A DNA stretch of 64,000 nt, taken from contig NZ_CP012040.1 of assembly GCF_001050135.1 (NCBI RefSeq), forward strand, positions 3,923,001-3,987,000, written 5' to 3'. Made by a program: the position numbers and the translations under genes. Shown piece after piece: positions 7,943 through 16,456 of this stretch (the first letter of the stretch is position 1; the number at the start of each line of letters is the position of its first letter). The notes under the pieces are model-generated. The model saw only the letters and a list, made by a program, of their open reading frames with translations. It had not been told where the DNA came from and ran no database searches. This DNA is from Cyclobacterium amurskyense. GTDB lineage: Bacteria; Bacteroidota; Bacteroidia; Cytophagales; Cyclobacteriaceae.

Positions 7943-8743
7943 ATGCGCTATGTTCTGGTTACTGTATGTTCTCCTGAGTTTTTTTTAGGTACAAAAGTGC
8001 TTATACAATCCTTTTTAAAAGAGAATTCATGGTATGAGGGAGAAATAATTGTTATTAATGACGGACTAACAAGTTATCAAAAAAATGAATTGGAAGAAAG
8101 ATTCAATGTTTCATTTGTTGAGATCGGTGCGGGTTTGAATGATAAAATCACCCATTTAATTAAAGTATTTCCTCATTTTCATCATTTTAAATCTAGGTTT
8201 TATTCGTTAGAATGTTTTTCTTTTCAAAATTACGACAAAATTTTATTTTGCGACAGTGATTTACTTTGTACAGGTGACATTAGGAGGCTTTATGAGAATG
8301 AGGAAAATTTCTCTGCAGCCTGGGATTATCGTAAAATCATGGGTTATGTTCGGCACCAAGATTCCTTTATGTTCTCAAAACCTGAATTCGTTCCAGAAAA
8401 GTTTAAAGAATTTTTCATTTCAGGACTCTTCAATACAGGGGTAATGGCCATTGGAGCCACCTTGGTTAAACAAAATGCCTATCAACGAATATTGTATGAA
8501 TTAATTCCAGAAACCTATGAGAAGATAAAAACAGGGCATACGGATACAGTGGTTTTAAATAAATTGTTCTTGGATCAGGTGACATGGTTGGATCAAAATT
8601 ACAATGCCTATTGGCCTATAACTTCAAATATGGCAACGGTTGAAGGTTTTATTCATTTTATTGGGAAACAAAAACCTTGGTCTGCAAATATAGACCATAA
8701 GAATAAATGGGTTCGTAAATGGTGGGAGTATGCCAATGAATAA
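7943..8743 (+). CDS. Glycosyltransferase family 8-like protein
   Basis: 266 aa from ATG 7943; an in-frame TTG six bases upstream is a poorer start. The metal/nucleotide-sugar DxD motif is D104-S-D106 in KILFCDSDLLCTGDI, typical of GT8 retaining transferases, and a C-terminal FIHFIGKQKPW matches the GT8 H-x-x-G-x-x-KPW element. The acceptor is unknown. It overlaps the next gene by 14 bp and is the first of three + strand genes (GT8, sulfotransferase, sulfotransferase) that are surely one operon. Position inside the lasso cluster suggests peptide glycosylation, but an exopolysaccharide role is also possible. Confidence 0.8.
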   Translation: MRYVLVTVCSPEFFLGTKVLIQSFLKENSWYEGEIIVINDGLTSYQKNELEERFNVSFVEIGAGLNDKITHLIKVFPHFHHFKSRFYSLECFSFQNYDKILFCDSDLLCTGDIRRLYENEENFSAAWDYRKIMGYVRHQDSFMFSKPEFVPEKFKEFFISGLFNTGVMAIGATLVKQNAYQRILYELIPETYEKIKTGHTDTVVLNKLFLDQVTWLDQNYNAYWPITSNMATVEGFIHFIGKQKPWSANIDHKNKWVRKWWEYANE

Positions 8744-9305
8744 GCCTAAAGTATTTTGTGTTGGTTTTCACAAGACGGGAACTACGTCAATCGGGAAAGC
8801 TCTGGAAGCATTGGGGCTAAAGAATGTTCATGGTGCTGGTTTGATTAGGAGTGCCGTTGGAGATAGACGGATGATGGAAATGCTTTTTAGAGAAGATTAT
8901 GAATTGTTTTTTAAATTGGCTGAAAGTTATGATTCATTTAATGACAACCCATGGTTTAAAATTTACAAAACCCTCGACCAGCACTTTCCGAATAGTAAAT
9001 TTATACTGACCTTGAGGGAGGAAAAAGAATGGTACGAAAGTGCGGTTAGGTATTTTGGAAAGTCAAGTTCAGCCATGAGGCTTTGGCTCTATGGCAAAGG
9101 AAACCCGCATGAAAACAGAGAAAGGTTTGTGAATGTTTACAGGAAACACAATCTTGAAGTACAAGATTATTTTACACATCGACCTTCTGATTTATTGGTG
9201 TTACCCCTTAATGAATTGAACAAAATGAATAAAATTACCAGTTTTTTGGGTTTGCCCGAAAACGGAATTGTATTCCCACATTACAATAAAGGTCATGATC
9301 ATTAG
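8730..9305 (+). CDS. Sulfotransferase family protein (Sulfotransfer_4-like)
   Basis: 191 aa. VFCVGFHKTGTTSIGKALEALG at the N-terminus is the PAPS-binding P-loop-like motif of the family that also includes NRPS-linked and eukaryotic small sulfotransferases; KFILTLREEKEWYESAVRYFG is the 3'-phosphate-binding region. The start overlaps the GT8 stop by 14 bp (a second ATG is at 8736), and the end overlaps the following sulfotransferase by 11 bp, so translation is probably coupled. Substrate unknown. It belongs to a different sulfotransferase branch from its two neighbours, so the cluster holds distinct types and not mere copies. Confidence 0.78.
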   Translation: MPMNKPKVFCVGFHKTGTTSIGKALEALGLKNVHGAGLIRSAVGDRRMMEMLFREDYELFFKLAESYDSFNDNPWFKIYKTLDQHFPNSKFILTLREEKEWYESAVRYFGKSSSAMRLWLYGKGNPHENRERFVNVYRKHNLEVQDYFTHRPSDLLVLPLNELNKMNKITSFLGLPENGIVFPHYNKGHDH

Positions 9306-9933
9306 CCATAAACACCGGTTTATTTTTATAAAAACAAATAAAACAGCAGGAACGTCTTTTGAAATAGCCTTATCTTCTATTTGCGGTCCAAAAGATATTT
9401 TGACACCTATTTCACCAAAAGACGAAAGGGTAAGGGCCTTTTTGGGTTATTGTGGTCCTCAAAATTACCAAAATAAAGATGTATTATTTCGTGCGCACAC
9501 TTCCGCATCCTCTATTAAGAAGAATATAGCGCCTGAAATCTGGGAAACCTATTTTAAATTTTGCTTTGAGAGAAATCCATGGGACAAGGTAATTTCCCAC
9601 TACTATTGGAGAGGAGGAGAAATAAAATACAAAGGATTGGATACGTATCTTGAAGCGGGGGAATTGGGGAAAATCAAAGCCTTTTCTCAATATGCTTATG
9701 GCGATAAAATATTGGTAGATAAGATTTATAAATTTGAACAATTGAATCAGGCCGTTATAGCCCTTAAGCAACGTTTGGAATTGCCAGAATCGTTTCGTTT
9801 ACCTGATTATAAAGCCAAATCAGGTTTTAGAAAATACCAGGCAGATTACAGGACTTTTTACACTAAACAACAACAAGAATTAATTGGAAAAACATTCAAG
9901 CGAGAAATCAATTTAATGGGATATCAATTTTAA
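9295..9933 (+). CDS. Sulfotransferase (Sulfotransfer_2-like)
   Basis: 212 aa from ATG 9295; a longer frame begins upstream but those codons lie in the preceding gene and the paralogue at 7273-7917 also starts MIISH. The PAPS-binding region is FIKTNKTAGTSFEIAL and the 3'-phosphate region KFCFERNPWDKVISHYYW. It overlaps the upstream sulfotransferase by 11 bp and ends 10 bp before the convergent hydroxylase gene. Substrate unknown; with the GT8 upstream, sulfation of a transferred sugar or of a peptide Tyr/Ser are both reasonable. Confidence 0.78.
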   Translation: MIISHKHRFIFIKTNKTAGTSFEIALSSICGPKDILTPISPKDERVRAFLGYCGPQNYQNKDVLFRAHTSASSIKKNIAPEIWETYFKFCFERNPWDKVISHYYWRGGEIKYKGLDTYLEAGELGKIKAFSQYAYGDKILVDKIYKFEQLNQAVIALKQRLELPESFRLPDYKAKSGFRKYQADYRTFYTKQQQELIGKTFKREINLMGYQF

Positions 9934-9943
9934 TGTATTTAGT

Positions 9944-10528
9944 TCAAGCCAAATCATTTTGAGGAATCTTATTAATCGCGCCGTCTAAATATTCAAAAAT
10001 AAAATGAATTCTGGCTGTTATTCCGGTGTTTTTTACGCCATGCAATCCTGAATTGTCTACTTCTACCGCTGTTCCTTTGGTGAAATTATAGGAAACACCA
10101 CGAATGGTAAAAGCCACATCTGGATTGGTGATAATTGGAACATGGATTTTATGAGGGATCCAGCCTCTGGTATTTCCGTCTATATGCTCTGGAATAATGG
10201 TTCCGGGTTGCATTTTGGCAAACATTACCCTGGGGAAATAGCCTGATTTGTAACCAAAGGGCTTAACAGCTTGTTTCATGATGGGGAGTAAGATACTTCG
10301 GTATTTCTCCCATAAAGGCAAGTCAAAATAGTCTACTGGATCACTTTTTTTATTGCTCCAACGGAAATTAATATGGTTCACCTGGGCCAAAGAATATTTC
10401 TTGTTGGGATTGATGGCTGCGTCGGTATCCCATTGTTGCATTAGTTCAGGAAGGAGCTGTAACAAAGGTAAAACATCCACTTCTCCAAGCACCCTTACTG
10501 AATTTGTCTTATTGCTGTTTTTTTCCAT
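9944..10528 (-). CDS. Aspartyl/asparaginyl beta-hydroxylase family protein
   Basis: 194 aa. The non-haem iron set of the family can be read: H115-x-D117 in PEHIDGNTRGW, distal H163 in GLHGVKNTG, and R173 in ARIHFIFEYLD for 2-oxoglutarate. Family members hydroxylate Asp/Asn or free amino acids using O2 and 2-oxoglutarate, and such an enzyme makes the hydroxy-Asp of the lasso peptide canucin. The intact core here has no Asp or Asn, so its target is unclear; the core Glu, a leader residue, or a lost precursor (whose core has Asp) are options. It stands alone on the minus strand between the sulfotransferase and the divergent B2 gene. Confidence 0.78.
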   Translation of the reverse strand: MEKNSNKTNSVRVLGEVDVLPLLQLLPELMQQWDTDAAINPNKKYSLAQVNHINFRWSNKKSDPVDYFDLPLWEKYRSILLPIMKQAVKPFGYKSGYFPRVMFAKMQPGTIIPEHIDGNTRGWIPHKIHVPIITNPDVAFTIRGVSYNFTKGTAVEVDNSGLHGVKNTGITARIHFIFEYLDGAINKIPQNDLA

Positions 10529-10645
10529 ATGAACCTAAAAATTAATGAAGATAAAATTAAACTAAAAATGACTATTTTTGAGAAATTCAATGGTTTTTTT
10601 AGATATAAATTACGTTGCAAGAAACTAAAATATAAATAATTTACC

Positions 10646-11068
10646 GTGAAATTATACGATTTCAAATTAATATTTTTGGCCTTTACTTACAGTGCTTTTA
10701 TTAGGTTTCTGATGTGCTTCGTCAAATTTAACCAGTATGAAAAGCTGTTAGGTACAAGAAATCATAAATCACCAATAGTCCAACCTAGGCCGGATGAGTT
10801 AGTGCATATTGATCGAATTCAAAAGATTATTTACAGCGTCAATAAATACACTCCCTGGGAAGGTAAATGCATGGTCAAGGCTCTTTCTGCAAAGTGGCTG
10901 TTGGCAAGTAAGGGAATAAAAAGTACGTTGTATTTTGGTATATCGCCCGATAGAAATCCAAACAAGCCACCCAAACTCCTCGCACATGCCTGGTTAAAAG
11001 TAGGAGATGAATTTATATCAGGGAGAAAAGGGCACCGCAGGTATAAAGTGGTTAATTTTTATAGTTGA
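10646..11068 (+). CDS. Lasso peptide leader peptidase (B2, transglutaminase-like)
   Basis: 140 aa, typical of split B2 proteins. C75 in YTPWEGKCMVKALSAKWLL, H114 in LLAHAWLKVG and probably D121 form the cysteine-protease-like triad; the C-terminal FISGRKGHRRYKVVNFY is also family-like. It cleaves the precursor leader with help from the PqqD-like B1 protein. The start is GTG 10646, since no ATG gives a better N-terminus. It is transcribed alone, divergent from the hydroxylase and convergent with the ABC transporter. Together with B1 and the cyclase it is the strongest evidence that this is a lasso cluster. Confidence 0.87.
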   Translation: MKLYDFKLIFLAFTYSAFIRFLMCFVKFNQYEKLLGTRNHKSPIVQPRPDELVHIDRIQKIIYSVNKYTPWEGKCMVKALSAKWLLASKGIKSTLYFGISPDRNPNKPPKLLAHAWLKVGDEFISGRKGHRRYKVVNFYS

Positions 11069-11107
11069 ACCCTTTGTGATAATTACCTAAATGATTTTCC
11101 TAAACAT

Positions 11108-12907
11108 TTAAAACCTTTGTTGTTGATAGAGGTTTTGAAAAATACCTTGCTCACTGGCCAATTGGCTGAAATTACCCTCTTGAGCTATTTTTCCTTCATC
11201 TACAACATATATGTGATCGCATTCTTTTAAATTATACAAACGATGGGTGATCAATAAAATAACCTTATCGGCCGCAACACGTCTAAGTTGTTCGAAGATG
11301 TGGTTTTCTGAAAGGGCATCTAATGCGCTGGTAGGTTCATCTAAAACCACAATGGATGCATTCCGGTAAAATGCCCTTGCAATGGCGAGTTTTTGCCATT
11401 GCCCACCACTCAGTTCCTGCCCTTCAAAGAAAATTCTCCCCATTTTTGTATCAACTCCATTTTTCAGTTGGTCTATAAAGGTATCCGCATTGGCATCAAA
11501 GATGGATGTATCCAACCGATCTGTATTGATAGCATTCTCATCATCTCCTATGGAAATAATTTCTTTTATGGATAGAAAGTATTTTTGAAAGTCCTGGAAA
11601 AGAAAAACTGTTTTCTTTCTAAAATCAGTAGGATTTATTTCCTGGAGTTTATGGTTGCCTATAATAATATCGCCTTCCTGAGCATTGTATAAACCAGAAA
11701 TTAGTTTCACCAGCGTTGATTTACCTGAACCATTGGCTCCCACCAAACCTATCATTTTACCCATAGGTAGCGTCATATTTATGTTATTGAGTACCTCTGG
11801 AAAATTTTTTCCATAAGAAAAACTCAGGTTTTTGATCTTAATACTGAAATCTTTGTCTGGGAAAGGGGTACTAGAAGGTTTTTCTACTGTTTCAGCAAGC
11901 TCAAAAAATTTAAAAAGGTCTCTGAGAAAAATTCTTTGGTGAAATAAATTGACCAGGGCGAGAAGAAAACCCTTTAGGTTGGATTGAATTCTTTGAAGTC
12001 CCTGTATATAGACTACCAATAAACTAATGGCAATGGTTTCCAGAAATGCTTGTTGGACCACTCCAAATAAAACTATAAAAAGAGCGATAACCTCAAGACT
12101 TTCTGCCAGCAGGCTGTAGCGAAGCAATTTTTGCTGAAGTGCTTCTTTCTTGGTGAATATATGCTTTCTTATTTTGCTAAATCGTTTGATAAAAGACTGC
12201 CCAAAGTTTAAGGTTCTTAATTCCTTGGCATGTGTTGTAGAAGTCAGTATCTGATGATAATAGGCTGCCTGACGTTCCATTGGAACCAATTTCTTCTCCA
12301 AACGATGCAAGACATAGCCATTGTACCATTTCACAATGGCTAAAGGTAAAACCACCAATAAAATAATCCATGCGTAAGTGGTGATAAGTGTAAAAAAATA
12401 AGCCATTAAGAACAGCAAGCTAAGAACATTGGTGAACAAGACTTGAAAATGTTGTAAGATTAAGGGCAATTTATACAAAGCTTGCTTCTGGGCAAGGTGA
12501 ACATTGTCATGGTACTTGTCATCCTCAAAATAAGAAAAGGGTATGGCAATCGATTTTTCCAGCATCAAGCCTATGGTGTGGTCGGTAATTTTCTGCTGTT
12601 GAATTTGTCCGAGATAGGAAAGCAATTGTTGAATAAGGTTAACCAATAGTTGCCCCAGTCCTAAAGCAATCAACCAGAACATTACCTGCTCAAAATCCCT
12701 GTCCAACGACATGATTTCATCAAAAAGGGATTTAGTGGCATATAAGATCCCCACAGGTAAGATGGCTACCAATATTTGAAAGAAAAATTGTAAAAGTGTA
12801 TTATTAGGGCTTACCCTAAAAGTAAGTTGTAAGGCCTTGTAAAAATCCTTGCCAAACGATAAAAACCATGCTTTACCTGAACACCATTTGTTTTTAAATT
12901 TTACCAA
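11108..12907 (-). CDS. ABC transporter, fused permease/ATPase (lasso exporter D)
   Basis: 599 aa exporter half-transporter. An N-terminal membrane domain with about six segments (roughly 30-320) is followed by an ATPase domain with Walker A GANGSGKS at 390-397, signature LSGGQ at 499-503 and Walker B VVLDEPTSALD from 520. No C39 peptidase domain is present, in line with a separate B2 protease. In lasso pathways the D protein exports the mature peptide and gives immunity. The best start is TTG at 12905-12907, since no ATG lies near the N-terminus. It is the last gene of the minus-strand run kinase, sulfotransferase, transporter (51-bp gap to the sulfotransferase). Confidence 0.85.
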   Translation of the reverse strand: MVKFKNKWCSGKAWFLSFGKDFYKALQLTFRVSPNNTLLQFFFQILVAILPVGILYATKSLFDEIMSLDRDFEQVMFWLIALGLGQLLVNLIQQLLSYLGQIQQQKITDHTIGLMLEKSIAIPFSYFEDDKYHDNVHLAQKQALYKLPLILQHFQVLFTNVLSLLFLMAYFFTLITTYAWIILLVVLPLAIVKWYNGYVLHRLEKKLVPMERQAAYYHQILTSTTHAKELRTLNFGQSFIKRFSKIRKHIFTKKEALQQKLLRYSLLAESLEVIALFIVLFGVVQQAFLETIAISLLVVYIQGLQRIQSNLKGFLLALVNLFHQRIFLRDLFKFFELAETVEKPSSTPFPDKDFSIKIKNLSFSYGKNFPEVLNNINMTLPMGKMIGLVGANGSGKSTLVKLISGLYNAQEGDIIIGNHKLQEINPTDFRKKTVFLFQDFQKYFLSIKEIISIGDDENAINTDRLDTSIFDANADTFIDQLKNGVDTKMGRIFFEGQELSGGQWQKLAIARAFYRNASIVVLDEPTSALDALSENHIFEQLRRVAADKVILLITHRLYNLKECDHIYVVDEGKIAQEGNFSQLASEQGIFQNLYQQQRF

Positions 12908-12958
12908 TCGTTTAAATTTTATAATAAGTTATACACTAAAAAACAAATTCATTGTATA

Positions 12959-13801
12959 TCACAGATAGCCCAATCTAGCCATCATTTTTTTGTTTTTATT
13001 AATAATTTCATTCACCAAATGGGGAGGTATCTCCTTTAGTCCTCGTCCAGTTTCTCCCTTATTGAAAAAAACTTTATTACTTGAAGGCTTCTCGAAAAAG
13101 CCAAACTTTTCTTCTTGTTGTTTTAAATTTTCAAAAGAGCAAGCAGTAATGGCTTTCTCTATTTTTGCTGTATTATATGGGATACCTAAAGTTTTCAATG
13201 CAAAAGGAAAAGTTTCGTAAGGTTTATTTTTCATGTCTTCATATTTCACCAGATGGACAGGGATTTTCTTTTGATTAAGCCATCCTTCTACATGTTGGGT
13301 CCAGGAGCCCATAAACTGGTAAATTTCATGAGAGGAGTTGTTTTTTTTGGATAAATATCCTTTTTCATTGTTTATAAACTGCCTTGCGATCTTTTCATAA
13401 GATACAGCTTTATGGTTGGCAAAAGAAAGGGCCACATCAAGTGGATTTCTTACAATATAAATGATATGTCGGCTAGAAACTTCAGGAATGATAGGGTTTT
13501 GACTTTCAAAGGAAGAGTTAAAGGCATCGTGAATTTTAACAAATAGGGGTTCTTTCAGAGATTTATTCAATTCACTATACGCGAGCTTTCGTAACGGCTG
13601 TAGTTCATCTATGTGAAGATCATCCAAGCAGGTGTCTAAATATAGTTCGGGCAATCGTTTATTCGAATACCAAAGTTTCCCATGGTTCAAATTGCAGAGG
13701 TTCACTTGTCCATCATTGAAAAAAGCACTCAAAAATGCCCTAAACCATGTATTTCCTGATTTCGGGTAGGAGGCTAACCATATGATATTTGGTTCAGCCA
13801 T
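12959..13801 (-). CDS. Sulfotransferase domain protein (Sulfotransfer_1-like)
   Basis: 280 aa from ATG at 13799-13801. IIWLASYPKSGNTWFRAFLSAF is the PAPS 5'-phosphosulfate loop and IIYIVRNPLDVALSFANH the 3'-phosphate motif; the C-terminal FFNKGETGRGLKEIPP matches the family's RKG-like region. This type of sulfotransferase occurs in lasso clusters together with an HprK-like kinase and nucleotidyltransferase, as here. The chosen start overlaps the kinase stop by 8 bp (ATGGCTGA), which implies translational coupling and favours it over a longer frame starting inside the kinase. Role in sulfating the peptide is inferred. Confidence 0.82.
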   Translation of the reverse strand: MAEPNIIWLASYPKSGNTWFRAFLSAFFNDGQVNLCNLNHGKLWYSNKRLPELYLDTCLDDLHIDELQPLRKLAYSELNKSLKEPLFVKIHDAFNSSFESQNPIIPEVSSRHIIYIVRNPLDVALSFANHKAVSYEKIARQFINNEKGYLSKKNNSSHEIYQFMGSWTQHVEGWLNQKKIPVHLVKYEDMKNKPYETFPFALKTLGIPYNTAKIEKAITACSFENLKQQEEKFGFFEKPSSNKVFFNKGETGRGLKEIPPHLVNEIINKNKKMMARLGYL

Positions 13802-14711
13802 TTTTTGAAATGATTTGCTTATCGATAGCCTCGGCAAAATCTTTAAAGCTTGTCATTTCTCTAGGTCTTGAAGCCAGCCAGAAAGAGGTGTTTTTTGCTA
13901 AATAAGTAAGGTCCTTGAATTTTAAATTATTCTTTCCCATTCCGCTAAGCCATTGTTTTCGGTAAAAGTTATCATTTAAATACCCAAAACCTTCTTTGCC
14001 ATTAAGATCGGTAATTTCAATTTTTTCCTCTCCAATTTTTAAGAAAACAAGGCCTGCAATTTCTCTGGGGCTAGGATCAAATGTGTCATGAAACAGAACA
14101 CCGTATTTTTCTACGGCAGGGCGTATCTGGTAAATGCTTTCTTGGTCAAAAACAGTTTGCGCTTCAAGGGTGTTTTGCCATATACGGATCATGGGGTAGG
14201 AGGGAGTGACCATGTTTTTATTGGCCGTATTATGAAACATTACTATGTCATCAGAGAAGAGGGGGTAGCCAAGCTGATGCAGCATTAAGGCAGTAGTGGA
14301 TTTTCCCACTCTGGAAGGGGCCACAAAAAGCCAAACTTTACCGTTTTTATCGATTATACCGGAGGCATGGATGAGTAGTTTGTTTCTTTGAAAAAGAGCT
14401 GCGGCCAGTGCATTGGAATAGAAAAAAACCAAGACGGAATCCATGTTATCAGTCAGTGGCTGAATAATTATTTCATTGCCGTTTTTAACAAAATATTTCC
14501 CAACTTTTGGCATCTCATATAAAAATTCATCGGCATTGAATCTACACATTGCCCGGGTAGTGGTTATTGACTGGGAGAATAAACCATCCGTTTTACCAAT
14601 CTTTACAACAATAGTGTCGTTTTCAGTTCCATTGTCCACTAAAGGTTGGAAGGCGGGTAGCACAATCTCCGACCTTATGGGAATACCAAAAACGGTGTAT
14701 AAATAACTCAT
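13794..14711 (-). CDS. HPr-kinase-like lasso tailoring kinase
   Basis: 305 aa from MSYLYTVFGI; an upstream in-frame ATG at 14774 would add 21 residues, but lasso kinases usually begin close to this Y-x-x-FG segment. LIHASGII (113-120), the P-loop APSRVGKST (131-139) and LFSDDIVMF (151-159) match the HPrK/P-like fold. In the paeninodin pathway the homologous kinase phosphorylates the C-terminal Ser of the precursor; the precursor at 5278 also ends in Ser. First gene of the minus-strand operon kinase, sulfotransferase, exporter, coupled to the sulfotransferase by an 8-bp overlap. The 300 bp upstream (14712-15025) hold only short frames and the promoter. Confidence 0.8.
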   Translation of the reverse strand: MSYLYTVFGIPIRSEIVLPAFQPLVDNGTENDTIVVKIGKTDGLFSQSITTTRAMCRFNADEFLYEMPKVGKYFVKNGNEIIIQPLTDNMDSVLVFFYSNALAAALFQRNKLLIHASGIIDKNGKVWLFVAPSRVGKSTTALMLHQLGYPLFSDDIVMFHNTANKNMVTPSYPMIRIWQNTLEAQTVFDQESIYQIRPAVEKYGVLFHDTFDPSPREIAGLVFLKIGEEKIEITDLNGKEGFGYLNDNFYRKQWLSGMGKNNLKFKDLTYLAKNTSFWLASRPREMTSFKDFAEAIDKQIISKNG

Positions 14712-15025
14712 AGGGTAAATATTGAGCAATTTTTTGGCAAAGCAAAACCTATTTTTCTCTGTATTTGATATCAAATAATTTGCAATACGGTATGTATAAC
14801 AAAAAATGCAATTCGAAATAATTAAAATGCTTTTAAAATTATATACAAATTTTGTTTTTATTTTTAGTAAAAATGAAGTTAATATTGGGGTCGAAAGTCT
14901 TCATTTATAATTAAATTGATGTGTTTTTAAATGGTTTGAAATAAAACAGAAAACTGGATGAATTATAATGAAGTTATGGGACTGATGTGGCGAAGCTATG
15001 TTCCTTATAACGTGTGTTTTAGGGT

Positions 15026-16456
15026 TTGAGCCAGACAATTAAAAGGGCAGTTATTTGGAATAGCCTAGAAGTTTTTGGAAACCAAATTCTGGGAATATCC
15101 TTAACTGTAATATTGGCCCGATTACTTTCTCCTGAAGATTTTGGTTTAATTGGAATGGTTTCAGTGATTACAATGGTTTCTTCGGTTGTAATAGATGGAG
15201 GAATCGCTGCCACCGTCATTCAAAAACCAGAATTGACCAAACGCGGATTGTCTACCTTATTTTTTCTGAATATGGCCTTAGGCACTTTTGTGATTTTTGT
15301 TGTATATATAATTGCTGGCCCAGTTGCCTTGTTTTTTGATGAACCACGCCTTGTATTATTGTTGCAGGTGCTGTCTTTAGGCTATTTTCTGGGAAGTTTG
15401 CAAGTGGTACAATATGGTTTGCTTGCAAGGAAAATGGCATTTAAAACCATAGGGAAAATTAGAATTACCTCCCAAGCCATTGCCGGAGTTGTTGCTGTTA
15501 TTATGGCATTTTCTGGCTTCGGAGTGTGGGCCTTGGTTTTCCAAAGCCTCATTTCTGTGACTTTGGGAACCATTTTGTTCTGGAGATTTGGAAAATGGAA
15601 GCCAGTTTTATCGTTCGAATGGTTAGTAGTTAGGGAAGCCTTTGGTTTCAGTGGATTTTTAATGCTTTCATCCCTAATCAACCAAATGGCGGATAATTTT
15701 TATTTTGTTTTGATAGGCAGGTATTTTCCAACACAGCAATTGGGGTATTATTTTCAAGCGAATAGGATACAGCGGATTCCGGCACTTAAAATAAATCAAA
15801 TTGTTCAACAATCCACCTTTCCTGAATTCTCTAGGCTTGCCTCAGACAAGACAGGTTACATCGCATTTTTTTATAAAAGCCTTCAAAATGCTTTGTTTTT
15901 CAATATGCTTGTGATGGGCTTGTTACTGGTTAATGCAGAACACCTTGTACTTTGGTTATTGACAGATAAATGGGCAGCAGCAGTTCCCTTTATCCAATGG
16001 CTCAGTTTGGCATCTTTTTTTTTGCCTGTGATGGCCTTGTGCAAAAATTACCTTCTCGGGGTTGGTAATGCTAAAATGCAGTTTAAAATAGTATTAGCCA
16101 ATGTATTTCTTTTGATTATAGTAGCATTTATCACCATTCCCTACGGCTTGATGCCTTTAATTTATGGACAAATTAATGTTGCCCTTGCGACTGCAGGCAT
16201 TTATTTACTGACCATCCAGTTTAATTATAAGGAAAGCATGGGCGACGTATGGCAATTGATAGCAAAATATACATTGGCCACCATAGTAAGTGCAATGCTG
16301 GTGTTTTACCTTCCAGTTCTATGGGACCTTCACTATAGCATTTCTATAATCCTTTCTACCTTTATTTTCACCACTGTCTATATTGTTTTATTAATACTAT
16401 TAAAAGTCAATAATGAGTACTTACAAAAAATTAAAAATCTTTTTAAAATAGCATGA
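15026..16456 (+). CDS. Polysaccharide flippase (Wzx, MOP superfamily)
   Basis: 476 aa, hydrophobic throughout, with some 12-14 membrane segments. The N-terminus (RAVIWNSLEVFGNQILGISLTVILARLLSPEDFGLIGMV) is characteristic of Wzx/MOP lipopolysaccharide biosynthesis proteins that flip undecaprenyl-linked oligosaccharide to the periplasm. The start is TTG 15026, because the first ATG would delete the first helix. It is the first gene of a + strand run that continues to 28530, overlapping the next gene by 4 bp. Works with the Wzy-like polymerase (20387) and the Wzc kinase whose tail is at the left edge. Confidence 0.85.
   Translation: MSQTIKRAVIWNSLEVFGNQILGISLTVILARLLSPEDFGLIGMVSVITMVSSVVIDGGIAATVIQKPELTKRGLSTLFFLNMALGTFVIFVVYIIAGPVALFFDEPRLVLLLQVLSLGYFLGSLQVVQYGLLARKMAFKTIGKIRITSQAIAGVVAVIMAFSGFGVWALVFQSLISVTLGTILFWRFGKWKPVLSFEWLVVREAFGFSGFLMLSSLINQMADNFYFVLIGRYFPTQQLGYYFQANRIQRIPALKINQIVQQSTFPEFSRLASDKTGYIAFFYKSLQNALFFNMLVMGLLLVNAEHLVLWLLTDKWAAAVPFIQWLSLASFFLPVMALCKNYLLGVGNAKMQFKIVLANVFLLIIVAFITIPYGLMPLIYGQINVALATAGIYLLTIQFNYKESMGDVWQLIAKYTLATIVSAMLVFYLPVLWDLHYSISIILSTFIFTTVYIVLLILLKVNNEYLQKIKNLFKIA

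Noticed and set aside
10568..10639. 23-codon frame (MTIFEKFNGFF...) upstream of B2, considered as a second precursor
   Set aside because: No leader motif, no Thr-Gly junction, no Asp/Glu at ring positions.
14775..15025. Region before the flippase searched for further lasso precursors
   Set aside because: Only short frames (13 to 23 codons) without leader features on either strand.
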